Of a stretch of 27,500 nt of DNA, positions 10,049-20,044 are shown piece after piece; the first letter of the stretch is position 1; the number at the start of each line of letters is the position of its first letter. The notes beneath the pieces were generated by a model, which was given only the letters and a program-made list of their open reading frames with translations, made no database searches and was not told the origin of the DNA. This DNA is from Glandiceps talaboti (lineage: Eukaryota; Hemichordata; Enteropneusta; Spengelidae). The translations under genes and the position numbers were made by a program. The stretch lies in the NCBI RefSeq assembly GCF_964340395.1, contig NC_135550.1:10963408-10990907 (forward strand), written 5' to 3'.

Positions 10049-10599
10049 CCATGACAGGTTAAGTTATGATGAGGTTACGTATGCATACTTTGCAAAAAAA
10101 TATCATCTTGGTTTTAATAACTGGCAGATACAACTATGCCTGACAGTTTTGCATTTTGGAGAATACAGAGATTATAAAAAATATTCTTTGTATTATGTGG
10201 AACACAATAATGTTGGTTGCTTTATCATTAATGAAAGTCCCAGGTCCCAAAATTTTGTTGTAAAAGGGTATTCTAACAAGGCTTATAGTTATTTAACATA
10301 AGGTGACTCAACAACAATTTGAGAGAGGGTACAAGTTGTAATCAAAGGTTTGAGACAACTTTGTTTGCTTATTATTATATATCCCATAGTGGTATTGGTT
10401 GCGGACATACAAACGTAAATGAAGACACTATCAGTAAGGTTTTCCCCTTTGAAATCAAGGGATTAAAAACTGAGTCTTCATACAGAAAATGAAGCAAACC
10501 TAACATAAATGCTTTAAACATTTAGCCGGGATTTAGTTAGGTTGTTGTGTAGTTTGGCTTTGTACTATAACTAATTAACTTTTCTTTAATAGTAACCAC
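10049..10599. other. Gene-free stretch
   Basis: AT-rich sequence with no supported feature on either strand. Confidence 0.5.
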
Positions 10600-11345
10600 G
10601 AGGAACAACAGGTGAAGGGACCCAAAGTACATCGATCAGCTGTTTTGATAACATTATACCGGTACTCGTTATCAAAAGTGATTTAATTACTTTCCAATAT
10701 TTACTCAATTTCTGACTCACACAGATTAAATAGTTATAACTTTGCAATAATTCTGAAAAATGATAACAACTTAACGACAAATGTTACCGTGGAATATATG
10801 TCTATGCTCAGCTATCAAACTTAATATTATTGCTTGGAGTCTAATTTGATAGAATCGGACTGATGAAAGGGATTTTTGTTAGAAATTAGAGTAGTTATCA
10901 TGGTAACATATTTGTTTTTTAAGATAAACAATATGTGTATCTGAACAGAGAAGCATGAACTGCTCAAAAGTCAATAAAGAATATTGAATATATCAAGTTA
11001 CGATAAGCAATTGTTGTACACTTGAATAATTACAGATCACACCGAAGGACATCAAATAATAAAAGATGAAACATCAAAACAAAAGAAACTATTTTACAAT
11101 GAAATAATGAATAGGATTTTTGTAGAAAACAGTGGTTGTTGCCATGGTAACACATTTGCTTTGATGATATATAAGAGATTTGAGTTCTGATAAATTCATT
11201 GTCATAAACATCTCATGGAAACAAATGAAATATTGAATTAATATAAAACAAACAATAATTATCTACACCTTCATCAGATTCTGCTTTCATTTGATGATCA
11301 TGATCTTTCCATGTTACCAAAGAAGTGATTTAGTAATTACTTTTT
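10600..11345. repeat. Diverged repeat block with X-box-like motifs
   Basis: Two direct copies about 245 bases apart begin GGGATTTTTGTTAGAAATTA (10869) and AGGATTTTTGTAGAAAACAG (11113), and each leads into a palindromic word: GTTATCATGGTAAC (10894-10907) and GTTGCCATGGTAAC (11138-11151). The second matches the RFX X-box consensus exactly. A second pair lies at the edges: AAGTGATTTAATTACTTT (about 10676) and AAGTGATTTAGTAATTACTT (about 11324). The block holds no gene; the 64-codon minus frame at 10586-10780 is not recognisable. Confidence 0.55.
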
Positions 11346-13039
11346 AGCTGTAGTATCATTCATTATCTTATTCCTGACACCTTTGCATAATATTTTTGTA
11401 ATAATGAACTGTTTGATATGTACCTATATCTTTATTTTTTTTTTTGGTAACTGTGGGACCTAGGCAACTTTTGTGGTTTCTGCTTCAGTACAGTTTTAGG
11501 TCATTCAAACTTGTCACACATACACACTGACTGAATATCACTTGTGTTCTGAACAGAAAATTTATGTTTTGGTTGGAAAATGCAACAAATATGTTTTGGT
11601 TTGCTACCCAATTTGCAATCAAACAGTTTGTGTCAGTAAGTTACACAGTCTTTCTTCAGGTCAAGTTCATGTAAAAGATAGTGGCCATGGCAGGATTATA
11701 AAGTTTATACATGAAGAGGGTGGTATATATATGCATGTATCAAAACTTAATTTTCTCTAGCTGTTCATTCCACGTCACATCATGTGTGAATGCATTCTAT
11801 CTTATTGTTCATATTTCTCATGTTGCCATCACCCACCCACAGCACATGTCTCTCTAAGCTATATATCACACAAGTGAGTTGAACTGGATTTTGACTGGTA
11901 ACATGTCTTTATTCTACCATAAGCGACTTCACATGTTATTTTTGACTGCCTCAAGAACTGACAGTATTTTGTTGAATCAGTCCATGATGCCAAAACTGTA
12001 CTGGCTGCAACTGGGACATTTTTGTTCATCAAAGCATTAAAAAAAGCAATATATTCACTAAATGTGTTCTGTTACTTATAAAAGGACATTGTACCTGTTA
12101 AATAGTAGTCGATTTTATCAGCAGGTATTCCAGTCACAGGCCCGGGTCACTGAGGCTTAAATCTTGAGCTAAAGCTTGGTTTTCAATCTGTTTCCATCTT
12201 AGTTTGACTTGCCTCAATACTTATACATATGGTAGTACTTGCTCAATTAATATTCAATATTGTAGGCAATCACAAGCTTACACTTTCAGACAGCATATCA
12301 CCTGTATTTTTTCTCAGCTTGTCTTGTGATTGTTTACTCTTTGTGTACAAATTCAAAATATACTGGTCAATGGAGGCACAGAATTTTAGGGTCTATACCA
12401 TATGATACAAATTGTATGTTTTAACTTTTAATTTAATATTGTGTTATGTGTACATGTTACGTTCAGCTCAGCTACTCACACAAGTCTACTATTTAGATGA
12501 TTCAATGCTACTTATGGTGTACAATATCGAGAAGTATGTCATTATATCTTGCAACACAGTTTAAACAACTGGTCTAGTTGCAGCTAATGCAGAATTATTC
12601 AGTTTTATCCAAAACAAATGAAGAAATGTTGTCCACCCACAGACCCATTACAATAACTCAAGCCAACCCATCTTCTGTTTCTTTTTTCTGTACATCAATA
12701 TACCACACTGCCAAGACTGTTCCCATGTGTTGCAATGGTTGCTTATCATTGACAAATATTGGCTATATTAATAATACTAATAATAATCATAACTGCAGCA
12801 ATAACAGAACAGAAAGTCTTGGAAAGTATATCTTTTCCCCCCTAAAAACAGCAAACATGGACTACTTTTCTTGGCTGAGAAAGTGGTTCTATATATGCTG
12901 TTGATGAGTTATGTATAGCTTCTTTTGGGGTAAGAAAAGATGACTTTCTTAAAATTCACCAACATACAACTATCACTCCTAAAGCCTAGTAAAGGTCTTT
13001 CATACAGTACTGTTTTCCAATGAATACAAACAACATCAC
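11346..13039. other. Gene-free stretch
   Basis: No supported exon. Open frames at 11542-11760 and 12578-12904 lack any family features, and the first of them begins with a non-ATG codon. Confidence 0.5.
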
Positions 13040-13340
13040 GATCATGGATCATGATGTGTAACATGGTGGACAATGGCGGAAGAGCTATAACACTAACAGC
13101 TCTGTTACCGTACAATTTTGCTTGTCGTCCAATAAAAGTAACATAACCCTGGTAAATTTGAACGTGCTACCGTTTTCACATTGCATGTCTTGCCTTCTGA
13201 ATAAAAAATAAAGAAAATATATTGAATAGCACATACCTAAAAGTATATTTTACTGTGATATGTATGTATGTTTCGTAGAGTGTCAAAAACGTCTGCAATC
13301 CAAGCAGATGTGAGCATGCTCCGTGACCGATGACCTAAAA
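13040..13340. promoter_or_regulatory. Presumed promoter and 5' UTR of the GON7-like gene
   Basis: There is no TATA box at a useful distance. The region is less AT-rich than its surroundings and holds GACAATGGCGGAAG (13070-13083), a YY1-like AANATGGCGG word that also contains a GGAA (ETS-type) core, both common near housekeeping promoters. Short ATG-led frames start inside it (MAEEL, then stop). Placement rests mainly on its position just upstream of the coding exon. A role as a two-way promoter is possible but unproven. Confidence 0.3.
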
Positions 13341-13554
13341 ATGGCGACTCCCATGCTGTCTGCTGTATTGACTCTAAAATCTGGCGAACAGAGAGAAATA
13401 AGTTACCCAGTAGGAAGTGGAAATGATCAAAGTCAATTAAAAAGAAATCACGAGTCGCTTCTGAAATTGCAGGAAGATGTTAATGCTATCTTGACAGAGT
13501 TGGTTGAAGAGGAGCGAGGTAAAACTTCAACAGGAGCGGGTCCTAAAAATGACG
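13341..13554 (+). CDS. GON7: GON7-like KEOPS complex subunit, first coding exon (partial gene)
   Basis: GON7 is the small fifth subunit of metazoan KEOPS, which makes the universal t6A37 tRNA modification and in which GON7 stabilises the LAGE3 side. The exon gives 71 residues plus one base and ends at a strong donor (GACG|GTGAGT, donor at 13555), phase 1. Its pattern matches the N-terminal two thirds of GON7 (human about 100 residues): a short strand pair (AVLTLKSGEQREISYPV, residues 8-24), a helix (SLLKLQEDVNAILTELVEEE, 39-58), then a Gly/Ser/Thr-rich linker turning polar. The ATG at 13341 has AAAAATGGCG context; an in-frame GTG 18 bases upstream is not a eukaryotic start. The acidic C-terminal tail expected of GON7 is not here. 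Without splicing the frame would stop at 13590-13592. The assignment is from memory of a fast-evolving family; the alternative is an unrelated small protein. Confidence 0.55.
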
Positions 13555-13769
13555 GTGAGTTAATTGTCACACAGTGTGTACATCACGTGTAATATTACAT
13601 AGATTGTTGTTTTCCAGGTCTACAGACTAAATATAACAACATTTTGACTATATATTCCTACTTGTAAGGAGAAAAGAGATATTTCTACGTAGTATAGAGA
13701 TTGACACATTTGTAGCAGCAAGATTCGTATGATTGATATTTTCCTAAGAAAACGGCAATCTAAGATGCC
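13555..13769 (+). other. Start of the GON7-like intron
   Basis: Begins with GTGAGTTAAT. I find no acceptor followed by a phase-compatible acidic exon anywhere from here to 27500, so the rest of the window may be intron or the next exon may lie beyond it. Confidence 0.45.
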
Positions 13770-14024
13770 CCTGTGTCAGGTACTAAGTGTACCACTACAT
13801 GGCTTTTGCTTTTGTTGTGTATGTTTTTGTGCAATTTTTACTTGTCATTGTAATTACTTTTTTCCTATTTATGTTTTGTGTGTGTTATCTGTTTGAACTT
13901 CCTGTATCATTCCTGTTGTTTTTTTAATGTATTTTTTGAATGTGTATAATTTTAAAAACTCACTCTTACTCCTCTCGAAAGGGTAAATAAAATTATTATT
14001 GATTATAATATGGGGGGGGGGGGG
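13770..14024 (+). mobile_element. Possible 5'-truncated LINE 3' end
   Basis: A T-rich 3' UTR-like stretch ends CTCTCGAAAGGGTAAATAAA (13973-13992) followed by ATTATTATTGATTATAATA. An AATAAA followed directly by short ATT repeats is typical of the 3' ends of non-LTR retrotransposons in invertebrates. No reverse-transcriptase or endonuclease frame precedes it, so any element would be strongly truncated. A G13 run follows at 14012-14024. The 5' limit is a guess. Confidence 0.3.
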
Positions 14025-14199
14025 TACATGTAACTGCAATAATTGTAGCGTTATTCATTTATTTATCTATTTATTTTTTGAGCTTTTTATTGATCCAGGG
14101 TTTGCATTCAAAAATAACTTTGTGCAAACTCTAGGATGACAGAAGCCATGAAACAAAAACTAATGATACAATTATCTCAGCTATATCGGGGAAATGATA

Positions 14200-14835
14200 T
14201 AAAGAAAAATCGCTGGCTCAGTTCAAATGAAATTTGGTGCATGTTTTTTAGGGTAATGGCTAGAACTGGTTTGATTTTGGTAAATATGCAATGAATATTA
14301 TTATTAATGATCATTTGCATAAATAATGGTTTTGGAAATTAAGAACATATGTTTAAGAATGTATGCTTCAAATTCAATATAATTTGGTGCTTACATTGAT
14401 GATGACAAAGCACAGGTGACATAAAGTTTGACAGTATAGCTTGTTGCTGTAGTGACTCATTTACATAATTATTGATTTTCAGTAATTAGACAATATATTA
14501 AGAATTCAAGCTTCAAGTTTTGTATAATTTGGTACTTACATGCATGATACCAGGGTGTACAAGTCTCATAAAGCTTATTGGTGTAACACTTAGTTTTAAT
14601 GAACCATTTCATTATTAATATGATGGCAGGCTTTTTCTTAGGAATGCATGCAGCAAACTTCATATAATTTGGTGCATACATTGATGGTACCAAAGTCCAT
14701 GTGCCATATAAAGTTTGATAACGTAGCTTTTAGTTGTAATGACTCATTTGCATAATTAATGGTTTTCAGTAATTAGGCTACAGCTTCAAAATGCATAATT
14801 TGGTACATACTTCAAACATAACTTACTGCATATGT
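14200..14835. repeat. Degenerate tandem array, about 145-bp unit, five copies
   Basis: The marker word AATTTGGTGC/AATTTGGTAC recurs at 14231, 14381, 14526, 14666 and 14797 (spacings 150, 145, 140 and 131). Around it each unit carries GCTTCAAATTCAATAT before, then TACATTGATGATACCAAAG, CATAAAGTTTGATA, and CATTTGCATAATTAATGG followed by TTTTCAGTAATTAG. ATTTGCAT, the octamer bound by POU factors, is intact at 14313-14320 and about 14748, and altered by one base near 14458. No coding potential. Confidence 0.82.
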
Positions 14836-15723
14836 TCTGTTGCATTCCAACAATTATTGTGTGTACTGTAAAGGAAGACTTTGCCTTTACAGAAGGCATT
14901 CAGTTTAAATCTTGTTGACTTTGAGTTTGTAACTGTATCAGAACCTAGTTAATTTTTACATTGGTAATGTTGAAATATTGATTTGGTGTTTAACTAGAAA
15001 TGTAAGGCATTAAATCAAGAAGATATTGAATGATGCAAATCAAAGCAGTTCCGTCACAAAAGCTTAAAGGTCAATGAACTCTTCAAATAAAGCTTCTTGA
15101 CTACGAGGATTTGAGGATTTGAGGCAATGAAGTTAATTTTATTCAGAATGACATCTGGTGACCATGTCAAAGTTCATCACAGGGTACTCTTTCACGAGTA
15201 CATTTAGCACACCTGCCCAGTGTTGTAATTTCCTGTCACCCATAATGCAATAGTGAACTGTGGGGGTGGGGGGTTTTGAGGTAACTGTATGCTATTTAGC
15301 CCTCTGTGCTTATGCTGTTTATATCAAAAGTACGGTTATTACCCTTTCCCAAGGAATGTAACATATCAATCAATTATATGCTCATATAAGAGATTGATTG
15401 GCATTAAGTTTTCTAGGTTAAATATGTGGATCAGGATGTTGTTTTTTATAGATAGTTATCAACATATTTATCAAGATAAGAAAAAAGCAATTCAAGTGCA
15501 TTACACTTAAGTCACCAATCCCTGTACCGTATAACCTCAATTCTAAGGCAATACAGATGTACATGATAAGGGAATTGATTTTCTCCTCAATCATAGCATT
15601 GAATGATGGTGAATTTCATGGTAAATTGTAGGGAAATAACCGTAAAGTGACATAACACCAACAGGGATGTTTAGGGAACCAACATTGTTTGATTTCATAT
15701 TTATTTATTTATTTTTTGTTCAT
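14836..15723. other. Gene-free stretch
   Basis: No supported gene. It contains a short tandem word (GAGGATTT twice, 15105-15122) and a G-rich tract at 15260-15273. Confidence 0.5.
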
Positions 15724-15797
15724 TTGTTTTGTTTGTTTGTTTGTTTGTTTGTTTGTTTGTTTGTTTGTTTGTTTGTTCCTTCATTTGTTTGTTTGTG
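15724..15797. repeat. (TTTG)n microsatellite
   Basis: About 13 clean TTTG copies followed by interrupted ones. The FVCLFVCLF open frame over it is the repeat translated. Confidence 0.97.
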
Positions 15798-16018
15798 TTT
15801 GTATACACAAAGGCACAAATATAACCAGGAACTGATCATTTCCCTGGATATGAAGTCAAAGGAAAATGAAGGTCAAATCTAACGTTTTAGTTTGAATGTG
15901 TTGTTACTGCCACAATAGCTAAATTAGCTTTAGGAAATACAGATTTCTTTTTATCAGTACAATTTTAAGAGCAATTGAATTATAAAGTTTCAGTAGTACT
16001 ATAGGTGTGGTGTGCTTT

Positions 16019-16039
16019 GTGTGTGTGTGTGTGTGTGTG
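16019..16039. repeat. (GT)n microsatellite
   Basis: About ten GT dinucleotides. The flanking 15798-16170 holds nothing recognisable; a GGTTCAAGTC word at 16070 resembles a tRNA B box but has no A box or tRNA fold around it. Confidence 0.95.
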
Positions 16040-16170
16040 ACAGGCTTGAAGCATCCAGCTGAAGGCAGGGTTCAAGTCACATGTATACAACTATTCTTAG
16101 CAATGATGACTGTTCACAGTAACATGCAAATGATAGAGCTTATTGCAAAGGTATCAAGCAATGGGTAGAC

Positions 16171-16560
16171 AAGTGAACAAACATTTAGAAAAAGAAAAAA
16201 AAATATTGACAAGTATGCCTAGCAACAAGGGCTATGCCCATGGCAACAGCAAAATGACAATGTTTATTCTATTAAAAGATAACAAACATGTAAAACTTTG
16301 ACACAATTACGTGTAGTAACAGGGACCTAAGGCCTTAGAAACAGCAAAATGACTGTCTGTTACAAATATTACAACAATGATAGGAGTCAAATGATTGAAT
16401 TTTCAAAAGAGTGATAGATATATGCCTAACAACAAGACCATACCCATAGTAACAGCTGAATGACACTCAAAAGAAGCAACACTGAGGTCAGTACATGCAC
16501 ATTCAAAAAGAAACACAAATGTGCATAGCAAATGTTGCCATAGCAAAGACATCTTAAAAA
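16171..16560. repeat. Degenerate tandem array, about 105-bp unit, three to four copies
   Basis: The unit core is TATGCCTAGCAACAAGG, then GCCCATGGCAACAGC, then AAAATGAC. Copies start near 16212, 16312, 16424 and (partial) 16520. The best copy contains TGCCCATGGCAAC (16235-16247) and CCTAGCAAC (16218-16226), both close to RFX X-box half sites. No reading frame. Confidence 0.65.
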
Positions 16561-16681
16561 TACTTTGCATTGTATGCAGTTGTACTTCAGTGTCATTGGT
16601 ACTAATTCGTTACTTGTATAGTATCTTCATTGAATTTGATACATGTATCACACCAAAACGAAAGTTTTCAAGTCAGTTTTG

Positions 16682-16684
16682 TTT

Positions 16685-16728
<44 letters not shown>

Positions 16729-16730
16729 TT
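16682..16730. repeat. (TTTA)n microsatellite
   Basis: Twelve TTTA units. The 140-codon plus-strand open frame at 16521-16943 exists only because this tract reads as LFIYLFIY without stops; its flanks have no family features. Confidence 0.97.
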
Positions 16731-17172
16731 GTAAAGAATGCACTGCACATGAATCTCAGGACAAAAATTAAAAATTGCAAAAGAAGAGAAAAGAAAATAG
16801 CAGCACACAAACTGAAGGGAGTCAAAAAATCAATTATATTTTGTGACTTTAGTATAATTGGGTCATCAGCATCATATTCACCCTTCATTATAATTTATAG
16901 AAGATTTAGTGCTGTACTGAGAGAATGCAATTGTCCCTGCTAACGATTATTTATCAACTACAATCTAAGCTTGTGACATAAAAAGGAAAACGGATTGCTG
17001 CCTGGGGATGATGGTGACATGATAGTCATTTGTCATTTGTGGGGGAATAGTGAAAAACAACAATCAAAATTGAAAGTGAACTGTGTAATACTATGTGAGA
17101 AGATTGTCTGCTGTGATAGTTGTTAACTAGCAGAAAGTGTTTCATCAGTAGGCTTTTTTTTTCATTCTTACA
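16731..17172. other. Gene-free stretch
   Basis: No supported feature. Confidence 0.5.
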
Positions 17173-17204
<32 letters not shown>

Positions 17205-17318
17205 AGTTTTTACAATGATGATGATGATGATGATGATGATGATGGTGATGGTGATGATGATGATGATGATGATGATGAGGGTGGCAGTGATAATTTTAGT
17301 TTTTACATTATAATGATT

Positions 17319-17380
<62 letters not shown>

Positions 17381-17414
17381 GGTGGTGATAATTTTAGTTT
17401 TTACATTATGATGA

Positions 17415-17459
<45 letters not shown>

Positions 17460-17480
17460 AGTAATAATTTTAGATTTTAC
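17173..17480. repeat. Compound (GAT)n array with a repeated spacer
   Basis: Four GAT runs, two of them with GGT variants, are separated by the same 15-base word ATTTTAGTTTTTACA (starting about 17200, 17293 and 17391) and once by ATTTTAGATTTTACG (about 17467). The arrangement is a higher-order tandem repeat of roughly 95 bases in which each unit is a GAT run plus spacer. It can be read as poly-Asp or poly-Met, but no splice site or start makes either credible. Confidence 0.93.
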
Positions 17481-18407
17481 GTAACACCTTTCCCAAAGCT
17501 TGTACATTTATAATTATTACTCGGGACAATGAATTGGCACATTAGCCCTTTACACTTCCTCAACTCCATTGGCAGCATGCAATCAATTCTCAGTACCTGA
17601 AATAGAATATCACTGTCTAGGCACATCATAAAAATAAGTCGACCTTCTTTTTCTATTTTGACCCTCTAGCATGAGGTATTAAAAATGCTATTGCAGGTAC
17701 TGAGAATTGTAACCTCTTTAAAGCACGTAGGATTTAAAGCATTCACTATGCAACTTCTATCCTACCAGGTCCCTGAGTTGACTAGAGCACAATCATGGTT
17801 CATATCTTGCTCAATACAAGGAGCTTAGCCATTCAGAAACAAACAGCAGTGACAAAGCTTGAAATTGGCAGCTTGCAAATTGACCACACAGTTGACCACT
17901 GTTGTCATTCATCAACCATCGTGACTGTACAAACAAGTACAGTAGTTTTTAAGAGTCCCCATACATTTTACTCTGTTTCCTTATCAAAAACTATGGCTGA
18001 ATGTACAGAAAATGATTCAAATTTTATCTATTTCCCCCTTCACAGTTCACTGGAGTTCTGAAACTGTGGCAAGGACACTGTTTGGCATAATTACCAAATT
18101 TATAGTATCTATACTTAATACTTTTTAATTTTCAGAGGTTTATCTGTTGGGTCCATTTATCATTATTTAATAATTAATCATAAGTATCTTGCATGCAAAT
18201 ATGTACATATGACAAAATCCCCACTCATTCATCAAGAATTAATATGAATTATGTTCATATTTCATTATGATATTATATACACATTAAGTATTCGTAGCTT
18301 TAGTCTAGGTAGCCTCTCTGGAGATGGTTTATGAAATTAATCTAGATTGTTCTGAGATGTTATTACTTAATATTTTTTCTTAGTTAAGCCAAGGAAAATA
18401 TGAGTAA
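17481..18407. other. Gene-free stretch
   Basis: No supported gene; the 88-codon frame at 17795-18061 has no recognisable features. Confidence 0.5.
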
Positions 18408-18459
18408 CCTAAGGGGTCTTTGTCACTACAAGTCTGGACTCGTAGTGACAACCCTTAGG
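18408..18459. repeat. 52-base near-perfect hairpin
   Basis: CCTAAGGG (18408-18415) pairs with CCCTTAGG (18452-18459), and TTGTCACTAC (18420-18429) pairs with GTAGTGACAA (18442-18451). A four-base bulge (GTCT) lies on the left arm. The 12-base loop contains a further small pair (AGTC/GACT). It is short for a pre-miRNA; a tiny foldback element is another option. Confidence 0.6.
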
Positions 18460-19786
18460 CCACAAGTATTTTTGAGCATGCAGTGCCAGTAGTATCAAAG
18501 AAAAATCAGGGAAAGTAAAGGTAATATATCCTTATAGTTATTTTGATATACAAGTGTACTAAAATCAGTCGTCAGTCTTTAACCGTAATAAAATACACAT
18601 ATAGACAAGAAAATTCATGCAAATAAACACATCAGCTAGAATTTAAATATAAATAAGCACAATCATAAGCTAGACATGCAAGCATGATGTAGGTGAGAAA
18701 TGCAAATAACGTCGTGGTCTAGAATATCTAGCAATATGACTTTATTAGCTATGAATGATAAGCACTCAGCCCAACATCAAAGAAATGCAGGCAATCATGT
18801 ACATAGGCTTAGAGAAACGTAATAAATTCCTTTAGTGAAAACATCCTCAATATACAAAATATTCATATACCATTGTTGTCCCAGTGATGACACAAATGTC
18901 TGGAATTTCTTGATTTATCGATCGATGGTTTGAGAAATTAGCAGCATGGGAATTAGGAGACGATTATTTGATTATTTATTGATGGTGTTCACAGTTACTG
19001 AAGCACTCTCTCCCTATTATTTGGTTATTTATTAATTATTAATTTAAAATTTACTCATCATTCATCATGTTTATGTTTTTTTCACCTGACATATTTCCTT
19101 TTACATTGTTTTTTTTCCTAATGCCGGAAATGATGAAAGAAACATGAGAACATTCAGTAAAACTGTCTGAGTTATCACCTGTTAGTGTTAGTAAATAAAC
19201 GGTCCAGTGTCATATACTGATTTTTTAAAGAGAGGTCCCAGGTCTGTTGATGTCGTCAATAGTACCAATGTCTGTATTCCAGAAATTACCACCCTAAGTC
19301 TAGATATGTGATCAGTTGACAAATGAAATTATGCATTTATCCATGAAAAATGAATGTGTTTATCCATGTATAAATTTTTGCCCCATTGAGAGTGTTTTAG
19401 TAGTCTATTGCCCTCTGTGGCATTCACGTAACAACCACCATACATTAATATAAGCTATTTCGTGATACGTGTACTATGACTATGTAATGTACCAGTGTCC
19501 ACTCACTATGGAGAGTAACTTGAGTCTCTTAATGCATGTTTTGATGATAACACAGGAAATGAAAGACTTATCTGAAGACACGATGAACAAATCTAAGTAC
19601 GCTTACTAATACAAGGAAATATATCTTGAATTATGTGAATGTCAGTTGTCAAGTGATAAAATGAGAATGTGTAACTCATCAAATAATGACATGCATCACT
19701 TCAAGGCTAGGTAACCCTCAAACGTTTGAATGACTAAGGAATGACTTGCAAACATCAACTTGTCTTTTGAAATGGAAGGATGGCAA
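18460..19786. other. Gene-free stretch
   Basis: No supported gene. A CTCF-like word (TGCCCTCTGTGGCA) lies at 19409-19422. TATTTATTGATGG-type AT-rich words recur at 18960-19050. Confidence 0.5.
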
Positions 19787-19940
19787 CACACCCACCCACC
19801 CATCAATTCATTCATCCATCCATTTATCCATTCCATCCATTTATCCATTCCCATCGGTTCATCCATCCATCCACCCATCTATCTAATCCATCCATTTATC
19901 CATCTCACCAGCCCATCCATCCATCCATCCATCCATCCAT
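19787..19940. repeat. (CATC)n / (CATT)n microsatellite
   Basis: Imperfect CATC and CACC tetranucleotides. It interrupts or borders the Gag-like relic on its downstream side. Open frames reading HPSIHPSI or GWMDGWMD are the repeat. Confidence 0.95.
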
Positions 19941-20044
19941 TGATTACTGTAACAGCAAAGAAGGCATTTCAGTTTATGTTGGCAATGCATGCAATTGATG
20001 TTTGTAGGGATTATGTTCTGAATGGAGACTCAGAAGAGGCCATG

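Noticed and set aside
16060-16085. tRNA-type B box word GGTTCAAGTC
   Set aside because: No A box, acceptor stem or cloverleaf around it.
16521-16943. 140-codon plus-strand open frame
   Set aside because: Its length depends on the (TTTA)n tract, and the flanking peptide has no family features.
17120-17480. Poly-Asp reading of the GAT array as the missing acidic GON7 exon
   Set aside because: A phase-compatible AG (about 17152) is followed by nine T's rather than preceded by a pyrimidine tract, and the frame then turns to poly-Met and poly-Val.
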